This document shows, in pieces, positions 8,073 to 16,282 of a stretch of 36,036 bases of DNA. Under the pieces are notes generated by a model. It searched no databases and was not told where the DNA came from. It worked only from the letters and a program-made list of their open reading frames with translations. Source of the stretch: Planctomycetota bacterium (GTDB taxonomy: Bacteria; Planctomycetota; Phycisphaerae; UBA1845); assembly GCA_030616775.1 (NCBI GenBank), contig JAUWWQ010000045.1, forward strand, positions 1-36,036, read 5' to 3'. The translations under genes and the position numbers were made by a program. Within the stretch, counting starts at the first letter, position 1. Each line of letters begins with the position of its first letter.

Positions 8073-9350
8073 ATGGCGGATGAGCAGACCCATTACACCT
8101 TCGATCGCGTCGTGCGGATGGTGCTTGGCGCAGCCACGCTGCTGGTGGTGCTGGCGTTGCTCCGCTACCTGTCCGATGTGCTGCTGCCGTTTGCGGCTGC
8201 AGTGGTGCTGGCCTATCTGCTCAATCCGCTCGTGACCTTTCTTGAGCGAAGAACTAAGCGTCGCGGTGCCGCCGTCGCCATCACCATCGTTGGCCTGGGG
8301 ATCGTCGGGCTTGTGCTTGCAGCGATCGTGGTGCCGTTGATGATCGGTCAGGGGCGCGCGTTCGGCGATGCACTTGAGAAGCTGCGCGATGACCTGGCGA
8401 CGTCCGTCGAGGTGTCGGCAGAGCCGGGCGATGGCTCGACCGAAGCCACGGATGTCTCTGACACGGGTAGGGATCTGATTGAGAAGTCGGCCACCGGGTG
8501 GCGCGAGTTGAAAGAGGGCTGGGCGCAGTACCGCCGGGACGCCGAGGCGCTTTCGCGATCGGAGCGACTCGCGAATCTCCGTGAACAAATGTCCGGGACT
8601 TACATCGGCGATTTGCTCGACAGGATCATTGAGTACACCGAGTCTGAGGAGTTCAACAAGCTGCTGGTCGGCGCGGCCAAGCGCATCGCCATCGGGGGAT
8701 GGACGGTGGTGGCATTCGTGATCAATCTGCTGCTCGGTCTGACCGGGCTGATCATCGTGCTGCTGTACCTGGTGTTCCTTCTGCTCGATTTCCCCGAGTA
8801 TGCCCGCACGTGGCAGACTTTCCTGCCGCCACAGTATCGTGACGGGATTGTCGAGTTTGGGGAGCAATTCAGCATCGCCATGCGGCGATATTTCCGAGGG
8901 CAGGCGGTGGTGGCGCTTCTGGTCGGGATTCTCCTGGCGATCGGATTTACGATCATCGGCCTACCCATGGCGGTTCCGTTCGGGCTGTTCGTCGGTCTTC
9001 TCAACATGGTGCCCTACCTGCAAATGGTGGGGCTGGTTCCGGCGATGTTGCTGGCCGGCATGCGTGCCGTCGAAGGCGATTCGAGTTTCATCGCGTCGGT
9101 GGTCTTGACCCTGCTGGTCTTCGTGGTTGTGCAAGTGATTCAGGATGCAGTCATCACGCCGCGCGTCATGGGCAAGGCCACCGGCCTGCGTCCGGTGGCG
9201 ATCCTGCTCGGTATATTCATCTGGGGCAAGCTGCTTGGCTTCTTGGGATTGCTGCTGGCCATCCCGCTGACGTGCCTGGGCATTGCCTATTACCGACGTT
9301 ATGTGCTGTTGCACGCCCCGGAGACGACGAAACTCACGCCTCAAAGGTGA
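8073..9350 (+). CDS. AI-2E family transporter (UPF0118)
   Basis: 425-residue polytopic membrane protein. Two N-terminal helices (VLGAATLLVVLALLRYL; VLLPFAAAVVLAYLLNPLV) and a third (VAITIVGLGIVGLVLAAIVV) precede a soluble region at about 100-210. A dense hydrophobic C-terminal half follows, containing FRGQAVVALLVGILLAIGF and the family signature VPYLQMVGLVPAMLLAG. The family includes E. coli TqsA and Na+/H+ antiporters, so the substrate is open. ATG 8073 is preferred because GGAGG lies 5 nt upstream; ATG 8055 is six codons longer and has a weaker GGAGAG. Pro-rich loops and length fit the family. Confidence 0.9.
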   Translation: MADEQTHYTFDRVVRMVLGAATLLVVLALLRYLSDVLLPFAAAVVLAYLLNPLVTFLERRTKRRGAAVAITIVGLGIVGLVLAAIVVPLMIGQGRAFGDALEKLRDDLATSVEVSAEPGDGSTEATDVSDTGRDLIEKSATGWRELKEGWAQYRRDAEALSRSERLANLREQMSGTYIGDLLDRIIEYTESEEFNKLLVGAAKRIAIGGWTVVAFVINLLLGLTGLIIVLLYLVFLLLDFPEYARTWQTFLPPQYRDGIVEFGEQFSIAMRRYFRGQAVVALLVGILLAIGFTIIGLPMAVPFGLFVGLLNMVPYLQMVGLVPAMLLAGMRAVEGDSSFIASVVLTLLVFVVVQVIQDAVITPRVMGKATGLRPVAILLGIFIWGKLLGFLGLLLAIPLTCLGIAYYRRYVLLHAPETTKLTPQR

Positions 9351-9479
9351 CAGGTGAAGCGAACGGCCTGTCCACCGCTTGTGGAGCCACCTGCCGTATA
9401 AACCCGGGTCCGCACGTTGTGCAACTCGACGCATTCTTGGGAAGTTGGAATCAAAGCCGCTGCGCTCGGACGGACCTTG

Positions 9480-10226
9480 TCATGGTGCGGGGTCGTTACT
9501 CTTGGTGTACCCCGCCGGTAGTCTGAACTTGAACGGGTCCTTACCGACCTCGGGATCGACGACGACGTCGGTCAGCGTCCACTGCTCTTGGAGCCTCTCG
9601 CCGGACGGACCCGGACGCCTGCGAATCACACCGCGCGGTAGAAAGTCATTTTTGGAGAAGTACCAGGTCGTCTGTAGAAGGCGATTGGTGTAGACGACGT
9701 ACACTTCGTAGCATTCCTCGCCACCGATCTTCTTGCTGCCTTTCAATTCCTGCTTCCTGCCGTTGATCTCATCACGGAAGGGGTTGGGATGCACGAATTC
9801 GCTCATCTGTAGATTCAGGGCGGGGCGTCCGATCGAGCCGAACACTCGGGGAACGAAATCCACGTAAGCCACCTTGGCCTGGTGGTCTATCACATAGAAT
9901 GTCTGGGTGTCACTCCCGGCCGTTATGGTTCTGACTTCGCTGGAACCGGGCTGCTTGACGTTGGCGTCGCACAGGAATTTGTCGGGGGCGTTCTCGAACC
10001 ACCCGTTCATCAGCACGGTTCCCTCGATGGTGGGTGCCTGCGCCCCGGCGGAGCCGCTTCCCTTGTAGCTTACCTTGTACTTTACGGAGTCTACGGATTT
10101 GGCGGCTGCATCGGCTTTTTTGAGAATCTCAACGGGATCAGTCAGCTCGTTGCCCTTGTTCTGCACAGCGTAAGCCGCTGCGGGAATCATGCCCAAGCCG
10201 AGCACAAGACATATCGCGCGTTCCAT
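9480..10226 (-). CDS. Exported LolA-like protein (DUF2092-type)
   Basis: 248 residues with a short Sec signal peptide (MERAICLVLGLGMIPAAAYA, cleaved after AYA). The mature part starts DPVEILKKADAAAKSVDSVK and runs as regular beta-strands (KYKVSYKG, GTVLMNGWF, TFYVIDHQ, CYEVYVVYTN, WYFSKNDFLPRGV), ending FKFRLPAGY. This is the half-barrel fold of LolA/LppX/DUF2092 proteins that bind lipid or lipoprotein. A GGAG lies 8 nt before ATG 10226. It sits downstream of dprA on the same strand, with a 132-bp gap. A specific lipoprotein-carrier role is not shown. A second protein of similar fold is at 24131. Confidence 0.7.
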   Translation of the reverse strand: MERAICLVLGLGMIPAAAYAVQNKGNELTDPVEILKKADAAAKSVDSVKYKVSYKGSGSAGAQAPTIEGTVLMNGWFENAPDKFLCDANVKQPGSSEVRTITAGSDTQTFYVIDHQAKVAYVDFVPRVFGSIGRPALNLQMSEFVHPNPFRDEINGRKQELKGSKKIGGEECYEVYVVYTNRLLQTTWYFSKNDFLPRGVIRRRPGPSGERLQEQWTLTDVVVDPEVGKDPFKFRLPAGYTKSNDPAP

Positions 10227-10358
10227 GATGGGTTCTCCGGATCACAAAGGATAATAGAACCTGTTTTGAGTACAAGCATAACCCAGTTGCCGGAGAAGTC
10301 CCGGCGTTTGCCTGGTCTTCTCGCTGAGCTTCATTGTGCGGGGGAGTCGTGCGCATGG

Positions 10359-11552
10359 TCAACGCGCGGAATGTTCGTTCTTGTCTGATGTGCGGTGGAC
10401 GAAGCGGTGGCCGGGTAGCTGGCGGATCAGGCCCTTGAGCTGCAGCGAGGTCAGCGTGGACATCACGCGGCCCGGGTCCAGGCCGGTCTTGGAAGCTATC
10501 GCATCGGCGTCTTCAGCATCGTCTACAACTGCATTTAAGACCGCCTGCTCGTGGGCGGTCAGCTTGGGCATGGCTGGCACGGCGCCTGCGGATTCGGTTT
10601 CACCCGGCGCCACGGATGTCTGCACCTCCCGGCCCATAATTTCGCCGACCTGGCCGAGCTCGTCGAGCACGTCCTCCAGGCAGGTTACCAACTTCGCCTG
10701 CCCGTCGCGTATCATTCCGTGGACGCCTGCGGTCAGCTCGGGCCTATCCACCCGCCCGGGCAGCGCGAACGCCTCACGGTTGTACTCCGCGGCGAGTCGA
10801 GCGGTGATGAGGGCCCCGCTTCTTTTACCCGCTTCGATCACGAGTACACCGAGTGACAAGCCGGTTATTATCCGGTTACGCCTGGGAAAGTTCTCGGGAA
10901 CAGGCTGGGAATCGATGGGGAACTCGCTAATCACGGCGCCGGCTGCTATGACCTCCTCCGCAAGCGGCTGATGCTCGGGCGGATAGATGGAGGCCAGGCC
11001 GTTGCCCAGTACGGCGATTGTCCGCCCGCCGCCCTGGAGTGCACCACGGTGGGCATGACTGTCGATACCGCGAGCCAGGCCGGAGATGACCGTGAGCCCT
11101 GCGCCGCCAAGCATCTGCCCGAAACGAATGGCCTGTTCGCGGCCGTAGTGCGAGCATCGCCTTGTCCCTACGATGGCGATGGCCACACAATCGGTCGGCT
11201 CGATTCGACCACGGACGTACAAGCAAATCGGCGGGTCGGGTATGTTGCGCAGCGACCGCGGATAATCGTCATCTTCGAAGCAGATAATGCGCACGCCGCA
11301 GGTCGCTGCTCGCTCCATTTCCCGATCCACGGAATCATCGCTGCGCGATCGGAAGATTGACTCGGCTATCCGCGGACCGATCCCGGCAACGCGCTGAAGC
11401 TCCCCCATCGACGCGGAGAGCACCGCGTCCAATGACCCGAAGTGATTGATCAGCTTGCGCAGGCGGATCGGCCCGACCTCTCCTGTAAGATGCAGCTTGA
11501 GGTAGCGGCGGGCAACATCCGAGATGGCCACGTCGAGATCACCGGTTGTCAT
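10359..11552 (-). CDS. dprA: DNA-processing protein DprA
   Basis: 397 residues. An N-terminal helix-hairpin-helix-like region (LQRVAGIGPRIAESIFRS, about 51-68) precedes the DprA Rossmann domain: GTRRCSHYGREQA, SGLARGIDSHAHRGAL, GNGLASIYPPEH, SEFP, NFPRRNRIITGLS and GALITARLA are all family hallmarks. The C-terminal winged helix (SKTGLDPGRVMSTLTSLQLKG region) completes the full-length form. DprA loads RecA onto incoming single-stranded DNA in natural transformation. Its start lies 10 nt after the aldehyde dehydrogenase stop, so the two are probably co-transcribed; no topA or smf-linked competence genes are adjacent. Confidence 0.95.
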   Translation of the reverse strand: MTTGDLDVAISDVARRYLKLHLTGEVGPIRLRKLINHFGSLDAVLSASMGELQRVAGIGPRIAESIFRSRSDDSVDREMERAATCGVRIICFEDDDYPRSLRNIPDPPICLYVRGRIEPTDCVAIAIVGTRRCSHYGREQAIRFGQMLGGAGLTVISGLARGIDSHAHRGALQGGGRTIAVLGNGLASIYPPEHQPLAEEVIAAGAVISEFPIDSQPVPENFPRRNRIITGLSLGVLVIEAGKRSGALITARLAAEYNREAFALPGRVDRPELTAGVHGMIRDGQAKLVTCLEDVLDELGQVGEIMGREVQTSVAPGETESAGAVPAMPKLTAHEQAVLNAVVDDAEDADAIASKTGLDPGRVMSTLTSLQLKGLIRQLPGHRFVHRTSDKNEHSAR

Positions 11553-11562
11553 GCGAGGTGCC

Positions 11563-12999
11563 CTACAATTGCCCGATCCGGTTCATCACCAGAAGCCTGA
11601 TCTCCGTCATATCTTCCATTGCGAAGCGGATGCCCTCGCGGCCGATGCCGGAATCCTTGACGCCACCGTAGGGCATGTTGTCGACGCGGATGCTAGGCAC
11701 ATCGTTGATCACTACGCCGCCGACCTCCAGCTCGTTGAAGGCGTAAAACGCGTGGTCGATGTTCTTGGTGAAGACACCCGCCTGCAGGCCGTAGACGCTG
11801 TCGTTGGCAATCCGGACAGCCTCTTCGAAATCGACAAACGGTTGCATGGTGACGACCGGACCGAAGGCTTCGACGCAACTGATTTTCATGTGCGGCTCGA
11901 CGTTCTCTAACAGCGTGGCGTCGTAAAATACCCCGTCACGCTTACCGCCGCAGATCACCTTGGCCCCACCGGCAACGGCTTCATTGACCCATTCCTCGAT
12001 TCGCTTAGCGTCGTTGAGCGAGATCATCGGGCCCAGGAACGTGTCCTTTTCCATTGGATCACCGGCTTTGAGCTTGGCTATCCGGTCGATGAGCAATTGC
12101 TTGAGATGCTCATAGACGCCGTCGTGGGCGATGATGCGCTGGACGCTGATGCAGCTTTGGCCTGATTGGTAGAAGGCGCCAAGTACGATGCGATCCGCGG
12201 CGTGCTCCAGGTCTACACCGTCGTCGACAATGCAAGCCGCGTTTCCGCCAAGCTCCAGCACGATCTTCTTCTTGCCGGCCCGGGACTTGAGCTTCCAGCC
12301 AACCTCGGGGGAACCGGTGAAGCTGAGCAACTTGAGTCGCTCATCGGTGGTGAACAGGTCTGCGCCGTCGCGCGAACAGGGCAATATGCTGAACGCTCCC
12401 TCGGGCAGGTCCGTCTCGGCCAGGATCTCGCCGAGGATCAGTGCGCCGATCGGGGTCCAACTGGCCGGTTTGAGAATGAACGGGCAGCCCACGGCAATCG
12501 CCGGGGCGACCTTGTGTGCCACCAGGTTCAGCGGAAAGTTGAACGGTGAGATGAAGCTGCACGGTCCAATCGGGAAACGCCGCCAGACGCCCTCATAGCC
12601 TTCGGCGCGCTGGCTGATATCAAGCGGCATGTATTCTCCGGTCATCCGAACCGACTCCTCGGCCGCGATGCGAAAGGTATCGACCAGACGGGTCACTTCA
12701 CCACGAGCGTCGCGGATCGGCTTGCCGGCCTCTATGCACAATGCCCGGGTGAGCTCTTCGTGCCGCTGTGTGACGCGCTCGACGACGTGATTGAGAACAG
12801 CCTGCCGCCGGTAGCCGGGCATCTTGCGGGTGTGCTCGAACGCCTTGACAGCCGAAGCGATGGCGGTGTCGATGGCCTTGGGGTCCGCCAGAGCCACACG
12901 GCAAGCGGGCTCGCCGCTGTACTTGTTGGATACCGCAAGATCCGCATTGGCTTGCACCGGTCTGTTCGCCAGGTAGTAAGGATATGTGTCACGAAGCAT
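11563..12999 (-). CDS. Aldehyde dehydrogenase family protein
   Basis: 478 residues, full length for NAD(P)-dependent aldehyde dehydrogenases. Visible motifs are SPFNFPLNLVAHK with Asn in the oxyanion position, KPASWTP for cofactor binding, FTGSPEVGWKL, the catalytic Glu in LELGGNA, the catalytic Cys in YQSGQSCISVQR and the C-terminal MPYGGVKDSGIGREG. It resembles the succinate-semialdehyde/lactaldehyde/GapN-like branch, but the substrate is not determinable. GGGAG stands 8 nt before ATG 12999, and a promoter is predicted at 13044-13071. It is the first gene of a likely operon with dprA. The pairing with dprA has no obvious functional logic. Confidence 0.93.
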   Translation of the reverse strand: MLRDTYPYYLANRPVQANADLAVSNKYSGEPACRVALADPKAIDTAIASAVKAFEHTRKMPGYRRQAVLNHVVERVTQRHEELTRALCIEAGKPIRDARGEVTRLVDTFRIAAEESVRMTGEYMPLDISQRAEGYEGVWRRFPIGPCSFISPFNFPLNLVAHKVAPAIAVGCPFILKPASWTPIGALILGEILAETDLPEGAFSILPCSRDGADLFTTDERLKLLSFTGSPEVGWKLKSRAGKKKIVLELGGNAACIVDDGVDLEHAADRIVLGAFYQSGQSCISVQRIIAHDGVYEHLKQLLIDRIAKLKAGDPMEKDTFLGPMISLNDAKRIEEWVNEAVAGGAKVICGGKRDGVFYDATLLENVEPHMKISCVEAFGPVVTMQPFVDFEEAVRIANDSVYGLQAGVFTKNIDHAFYAFNELEVGGVVINDVPSIRVDNMPYGGVKDSGIGREGIRFAMEDMTEIRLLVMNRIGQL

Positions 13000-13043
13000 G
13001 ACGAAGCTCCCTGCATGAGTTTAGAACCTCGAACAGTAAGCCA

Positions 13044-13071
13044 AGAATAGCTAAAAACTGCGGGCTCACAA
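13044..13071 (-). promoter_or_regulatory. Possible promoter of aldehyde dehydrogenase-dprA operon
   Basis: On the minus strand, TTGTGA (13071-13066), a 16-bp spacer and TATTCT (13049-13044), about 45 bp before ATG 12999. Moderate match to sigma-70 consensus. Confidence 0.35.
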
Positions 13072-13135
13072 GGCACCCGGTAGGGAGATGAAGCCCTCTC
13101 AGGGGAGAAAGACCCCACGCATAGGCGACTCACCT

Positions 13136-13164
13136 TTGCTGTTGGCGAGGGATCCGCGTATAAT
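13136..13164 (+). promoter_or_regulatory. Predicted promoter of second DUF5678-protease pair
   Basis: -35 TTGCTG (13136-13141), 17-bp spacer, perfect -10 TATAAT (13159-13164). Only 7 bases lie between the -10 and ATG 13172, so transcription should begin at about the start codon and the message would be leaderless. Confidence 0.65.
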
Positions 13165-13171
13165 AACTAGC

Positions 13172-13387
13172 ATGAAAGACAAGGACTTTGCATGGCTAAC
13201 CGAGCACGGTGCGGAGTTGATCCGCCAGTACGCCGGCAAGTGGATTGCAGTGGCCGATGGTAAGATAGTCGGCATCGGCGACACCGCGCCCGAAGCCGCG
13301 CAGCAGGCTACCGAGAAGGTTCCTGCGGGCGAGTTCATTCTTGAACACGTCAATGCCGAAGTGGACGCGATTTATGAGCTTTCATAA
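13172..13387 (+). CDS. DUF5678-type small protein, second copy
   Basis: 71 residues beginning MKDKDFAWLTEHGAELIRQY, then AGKWIAVADGKIVGIGDTAP, and ending in a helix. The pattern Y-x-GK-x-x-x-V, GK-x-x-G-x-x-DTA is shared with the protein at 7213, so the two are homologues. I chose ATG 13172 over an upstream in-frame ATG at 13088 because the TATAAT box lies 7 bp before it, and transcripts would not include the upstream ATG. The final 14 nt overlap the retropepsin-DUF5677 gene. Unknown function. Confidence 0.75.
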   Translation: MKDKDFAWLTEHGAELIRQYAGKWIAVADGKIVGIGDTAPEAAQQATEKVPAGEFILEHVNAEVDAIYELS

Positions 13388-14519
13388 ATGGCGCCGCCTT
13401 CCCACCAAACATTTCGGTGAGGTCTGGGTACCGCTCGCACACATCCAACTCCGAGGCACTGACGGCAAGCTTCACGCGCTGGCGCTGCAGATTGATTCGG
13501 GCGCAGTGGTATCACTACTTGGCCGGTCGGTTGCAGACCTGCTCAAACTCGATCTTGAATCCGGTAACCGGGTTGAACTCAGCAGTGTGGGCGCCCCGCC
13601 AACTGTCGCCTACGTCCATTCGATCGAATCCGTCTTCGCGGAAACCATCCGGTACACGGTTCGCTACGCAATCGCCACGGTGGAGGATGTCCCGAACCTT
13701 CTCGGCCGGCTCGATGTGTTCGATCACCTTCAGGTCGATTTCGACGCGAGCCTTACCGAGACGCGAATCACGCCCCCGTGGCTCCATCCGGACGACCGCC
13801 GAATCTACGAGTTCCTCATCGAGACCGAGCAAGACATCTTGCAGCGTTGGAGCGATTTGGAATTGCCGGACCCTGCACCTGAAGTGATGCGTCGCCTCGT
13901 GAACCGTATGGGGCAGCTATGCGCAGGGGCGGTTGGGATTCTGAAGCTTCATCGCACTTACTCGGGGGCACTTTACGTTCGCACCATGTTCGAACTCTGG
14001 TTGCAAATGGAGTATATCCTGCAGGACCCAGGCGACCGCGCCAAACGCTACCTCGAGTTCGAGCACGTGACGAAATATCGCCATGCGATGGCAATCGTCC
14101 GAAACCCGACCGGGCCCATCGCTCAACGCGTCGCCGCGTCTCCCCGGCGGGCGGAGGGAGAGCAGCGCATCAAACAAGAGTATCAGCGAGTACGGCCGCT
14201 GTTCGAGTATACAACGAGTAAGGGAAAGAAAAAGGTTTCAATCAACTGGTACGGGAAACGAATCAGCGAACTCGCCGAAGAGTTGGGGTACGATGGCGAG
14301 TATCGAGTGGTTTATGCGACGTGCAGTGGCTGGGCACATGCCGATCCATCGCAAAGTAATCAGCCGGGAATACATTTATTCGCCGATCCGAAGATCCTGT
14401 TTATGATCTGCACCGGACTCTACGCCCGTATGCTCAAGAGCATCGCTGACACGGGTCGCATGGTACTCACCAACGAGCAATACGAATTTTTGAGTAAGGC
14501 AGCGAAGCAGTGGCATTAG
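13374..14519 (+). CDS. Retropepsin-like protease fused to DUF5677-like domain
   Basis: 381 residues. The N-terminal domain (about 15-125) is retropepsin-like, with LQIDSGAVVSLLG (38-50, catalytic Asp41) and the second hallmark NLLGRLDVF (108-116). The C-terminal domain (about 145-381) is all-helical and resembles DUF5677: YSGALYVRTMFELWLQMEYI, then DRAKRYLEFEHVTKYRHAM, ISELAEELG, YRVVYATCSGWAHADP. The family is uncharacterised. ATG 13374 overlaps the DUF5678 stop by 14 nt, the same as the other cassette; an in-frame ATG at 13341 would overlap more. The stop overlaps the stop of the facing DUF6504 gene. A two-domain form like this is unusual; a substrate-sensing or effector role for the helical part is speculation. 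Confidence 0.8.
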   Translation: MSFHKWRRLPTKHFGEVWVPLAHIQLRGTDGKLHALALQIDSGAVVSLLGRSVADLLKLDLESGNRVELSSVGAPPTVAYVHSIESVFAETIRYTVRYAIATVEDVPNLLGRLDVFDHLQVDFDASLTETRITPPWLHPDDRRIYEFLIETEQDILQRWSDLELPDPAPEVMRRLVNRMGQLCAGAVGILKLHRTYSGALYVRTMFELWLQMEYILQDPGDRAKRYLEFEHVTKYRHAMAIVRNPTGPIAQRVAASPRRAEGEQRIKQEYQRVRPLFEYTTSKGKKKVSINWYGKRISELAEELGYDGEYRVVYATCSGWAHADPSQSNQPGIHLFADPKILFMICTGLYARMLKSIADTGRMVLTNEQYEFLSKAAKQWH

Positions 14520-14836
14520 CGTCCCAAACTCTCAACGGTGTACAAGAACCATCGCGCTTTTGGACTCCCTGCTCGCGGCGTTTGGCGAATGAAGTACACC
14601 GTCCAAACGGAATCGTCGCTCATACGGAGCCGGTAGTAATGACGACGCAGGTACAGGTCGCCCGCCCCGCCCCCTTCGCGAGAAGACTGTTTCCACGCAC
14701 TGATTTCTTCTACGACATCCAGGGATTCGCCGCGCCACACGAATCCCTCAGGCAGCCCCGGCTCGCCTCGCCCCATGCGCGACGCATCAAACGTACCAGG
14801 GCGGGGTGTAATGGGCTCGCTAATCAGCTCAGCCAT
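14516..14836 (-). CDS. DUF6504-type protein
   Basis: 106 residues from ATG 14836; a longer frame begins at 14875. The sequence MAELISEPI, GLPEGFVWRGESLDVVEEIS, DLYLRRHYYRLR, SVWTVYFIRQ and ARWFLYTVE matches the small beta-rich DUF6504 family of actinobacteria and planctomycetes, in which one such protein often sits near DNA polymerase IV or ImuA-type genes. No such genes are next to it here. It converges on the protease-DUF5677 gene, the two stop codons overlapping by 2 bp. Function is unknown. Confidence 0.75.
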   Translation of the reverse strand: MAELISEPITPRPGTFDASRMGRGEPGLPEGFVWRGESLDVVEEISAWKQSSREGGGAGDLYLRRHYYRLRMSDDSVWTVYFIRQTPRAGSPKARWFLYTVESLGR

Positions 14837-15224
14837 GGGCCAACACAAGAATCGCCGCGCCAAACCGCAACCCAAGCGGCCGCACCGGCCGGATTATATG
14901 CTGCAACCAGGCACACGCCCAGCGGCCTGGAAGCAGAGCCCGTGGGACAGTATAAGCCGCGGACCACCATCTCGTGATGTCGCAGTCCGTGAGCGCAACT
15001 CTGGAGGCAAGAGCCTATATCGTCCTAAGCGACCCGCTTGCTGCCAAGGACCCAGGACGAACGAGAGCCTCGAAGATTCTTCCCTCTGTACCGATGTGGC
15101 CCTTGATGGGATATCGTCTACGACTCTATCCACCGGACATCAAGACGTTATAATACGCCTCCTTCTGGGCACCGTGGCGGCGGCGGGCGACGATGCCGCT
15201 TAACCGAGACTGGGAAGAGTCTTA
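14837..15224. other. Intergenic, no gene established
   Basis: About 390 bases between the divergent DUF6504 gene and oleA. A TATAAT at 15149-15154 could be the -10 of an oleA promoter, but no good -35 is visible. A rightward frame from ATG 14835 (MGQHKNRRAKPQPKRPHRP) is very basic and lacks an RBS; I do not call it. Confidence 0.4.
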
Positions 15225-16274
15225 ATGCTTACGTACGAGCACGTTTGTTTCGAGAGCTTCGGCTACGTTCTTCCGGAGAACGTGGTCACCTCCGTGGACA
15301 TTGAGCGGGAGCTTGCGCCGATATACGAGCGGTTCGGGCTCCATGAGGGCCGGCTGGAGCTGATGACCGGAATCCGCGAGCGGCGGTTCTGGGACGAAGG
15401 TACGCTGCCGAGTGACGCGAGCGCCCGCGCCGGGCGGTGCGCCCTGGACGCCTCAGACGTCTTGCCGGAGGAGATCGAGTGTTTGATCCACACGGCGGTC
15501 TCGCGTGATTTTCTGGAACCGGCCACGGCCTCGGTGGTGCACGACAAGCTGTCGCTATCGCCGAGGGCGCTGGTGTACGATATCTCCAACGCCTGTCTGG
15601 GGTTTCTTGACGGGATCATTTCACTTGCCAACATGATCGAGCTGGGCCAGGTGAAGAAAGGACTCATCGTTGCCGGCGAAAGCAGCCGCAACCTGGTCCG
15701 CACCACGATCAGCCAACTACTAGGCACACCGAAACTGACGCGTCAGCAGTTCAAGGTGGCGTTCGCGTCACTGACCATCGGCTCGGGCGCCGTGGCACTG
15801 GTGATGACCCACGATTCGGTCAGCCATAGCGATCATCGTCTGCTTGGCGGCGTCGTGCGGAACGCCACCGAGCACAACGACCTGTGCCGGGGCAGTGCAG
15901 ATACGGGATTCGATTCGGATGCCGCAATGAGCATGCAGACCCAGGCGGAGACTTTGCTTGTCAGTGGTTGCGAGCTGGCCGCTGAGGCGTGGGATCTGTT
16001 CAAACGAGAACTGGACTGGACGAACGGCGACGTCGCCCGGACATACTGCCATCAGGTCGGAGCAGCCCACCGGGACAGACTGTTGGAAACTCTGAAGCTC
16101 GATCCGGCGAAGGATTTCTCGACGTTTGAGTTTCTCGCGAATGTCGGGTCGGTGTCGCTCCCACTGACGATGGCGATGGGGATTCAGCGTGATCCACCCT
16201 GTCGCGGCGAACAGATCGCCATGCTGGGCATCGGAAGCGGTTTGGGCACCGTGATGCTCGGCGTGCGCTGGTAG
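15225..16274 (+). CDS. oleA: OleA-type thiolase (3-oxoacyl-ACP synthase III family)
   Basis: 349 residues, thiolase fold. The nucleophile Cys124 lies in DISNACLGFLDG, Glu98 in RDFLEPATA, His276 in TYCHQVGAAH and Asn306 in FLANVGSVS. Cys-to-Glu (26) and His-to-Asn (30) spacings equal those of Xanthomonas OleA (Glu117, Cys143, His285, Asn315). OleA joins two fatty acyl-CoAs head to head into a beta-keto acid, the first step of long-chain olefin synthesis. Glu98 distinguishes it from ordinary FabH. The next gene, 8 nt downstream, is OleB-like, strengthening the call. GGGAAGAG precedes ATG 15225. Product chain length is unknown. Confidence 0.88.
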   Translation: MLTYEHVCFESFGYVLPENVVTSVDIERELAPIYERFGLHEGRLELMTGIRERRFWDEGTLPSDASARAGRCALDASDVLPEEIECLIHTAVSRDFLEPATASVVHDKLSLSPRALVYDISNACLGFLDGIISLANMIELGQVKKGLIVAGESSRNLVRTTISQLLGTPKLTRQQFKVAFASLTIGSGAVALVMTHDSVSHSDHRLLGGVVRNATEHNDLCRGSADTGFDSDAAMSMQTQAETLLVSGCELAAEAWDLFKRELDWTNGDVARTYCHQVGAAHRDRLLETLKLDPAKDFSTFEFLANVGSVSLPLTMAMGIQRDPPCRGEQIAMLGIGSGLGTVMLGVRW

Positions 16275-16282
16275 CCGGTCCG

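Noticed and set aside
14835-15203. Basic open frame MGQHKNRRAKPQPKRPHRP... divergent from DUF6504
   Set aside because: Its ATG shares CCATGG with the DUF6504 start, there is no RBS, and the later part is Ser/Gly/Arg noise.
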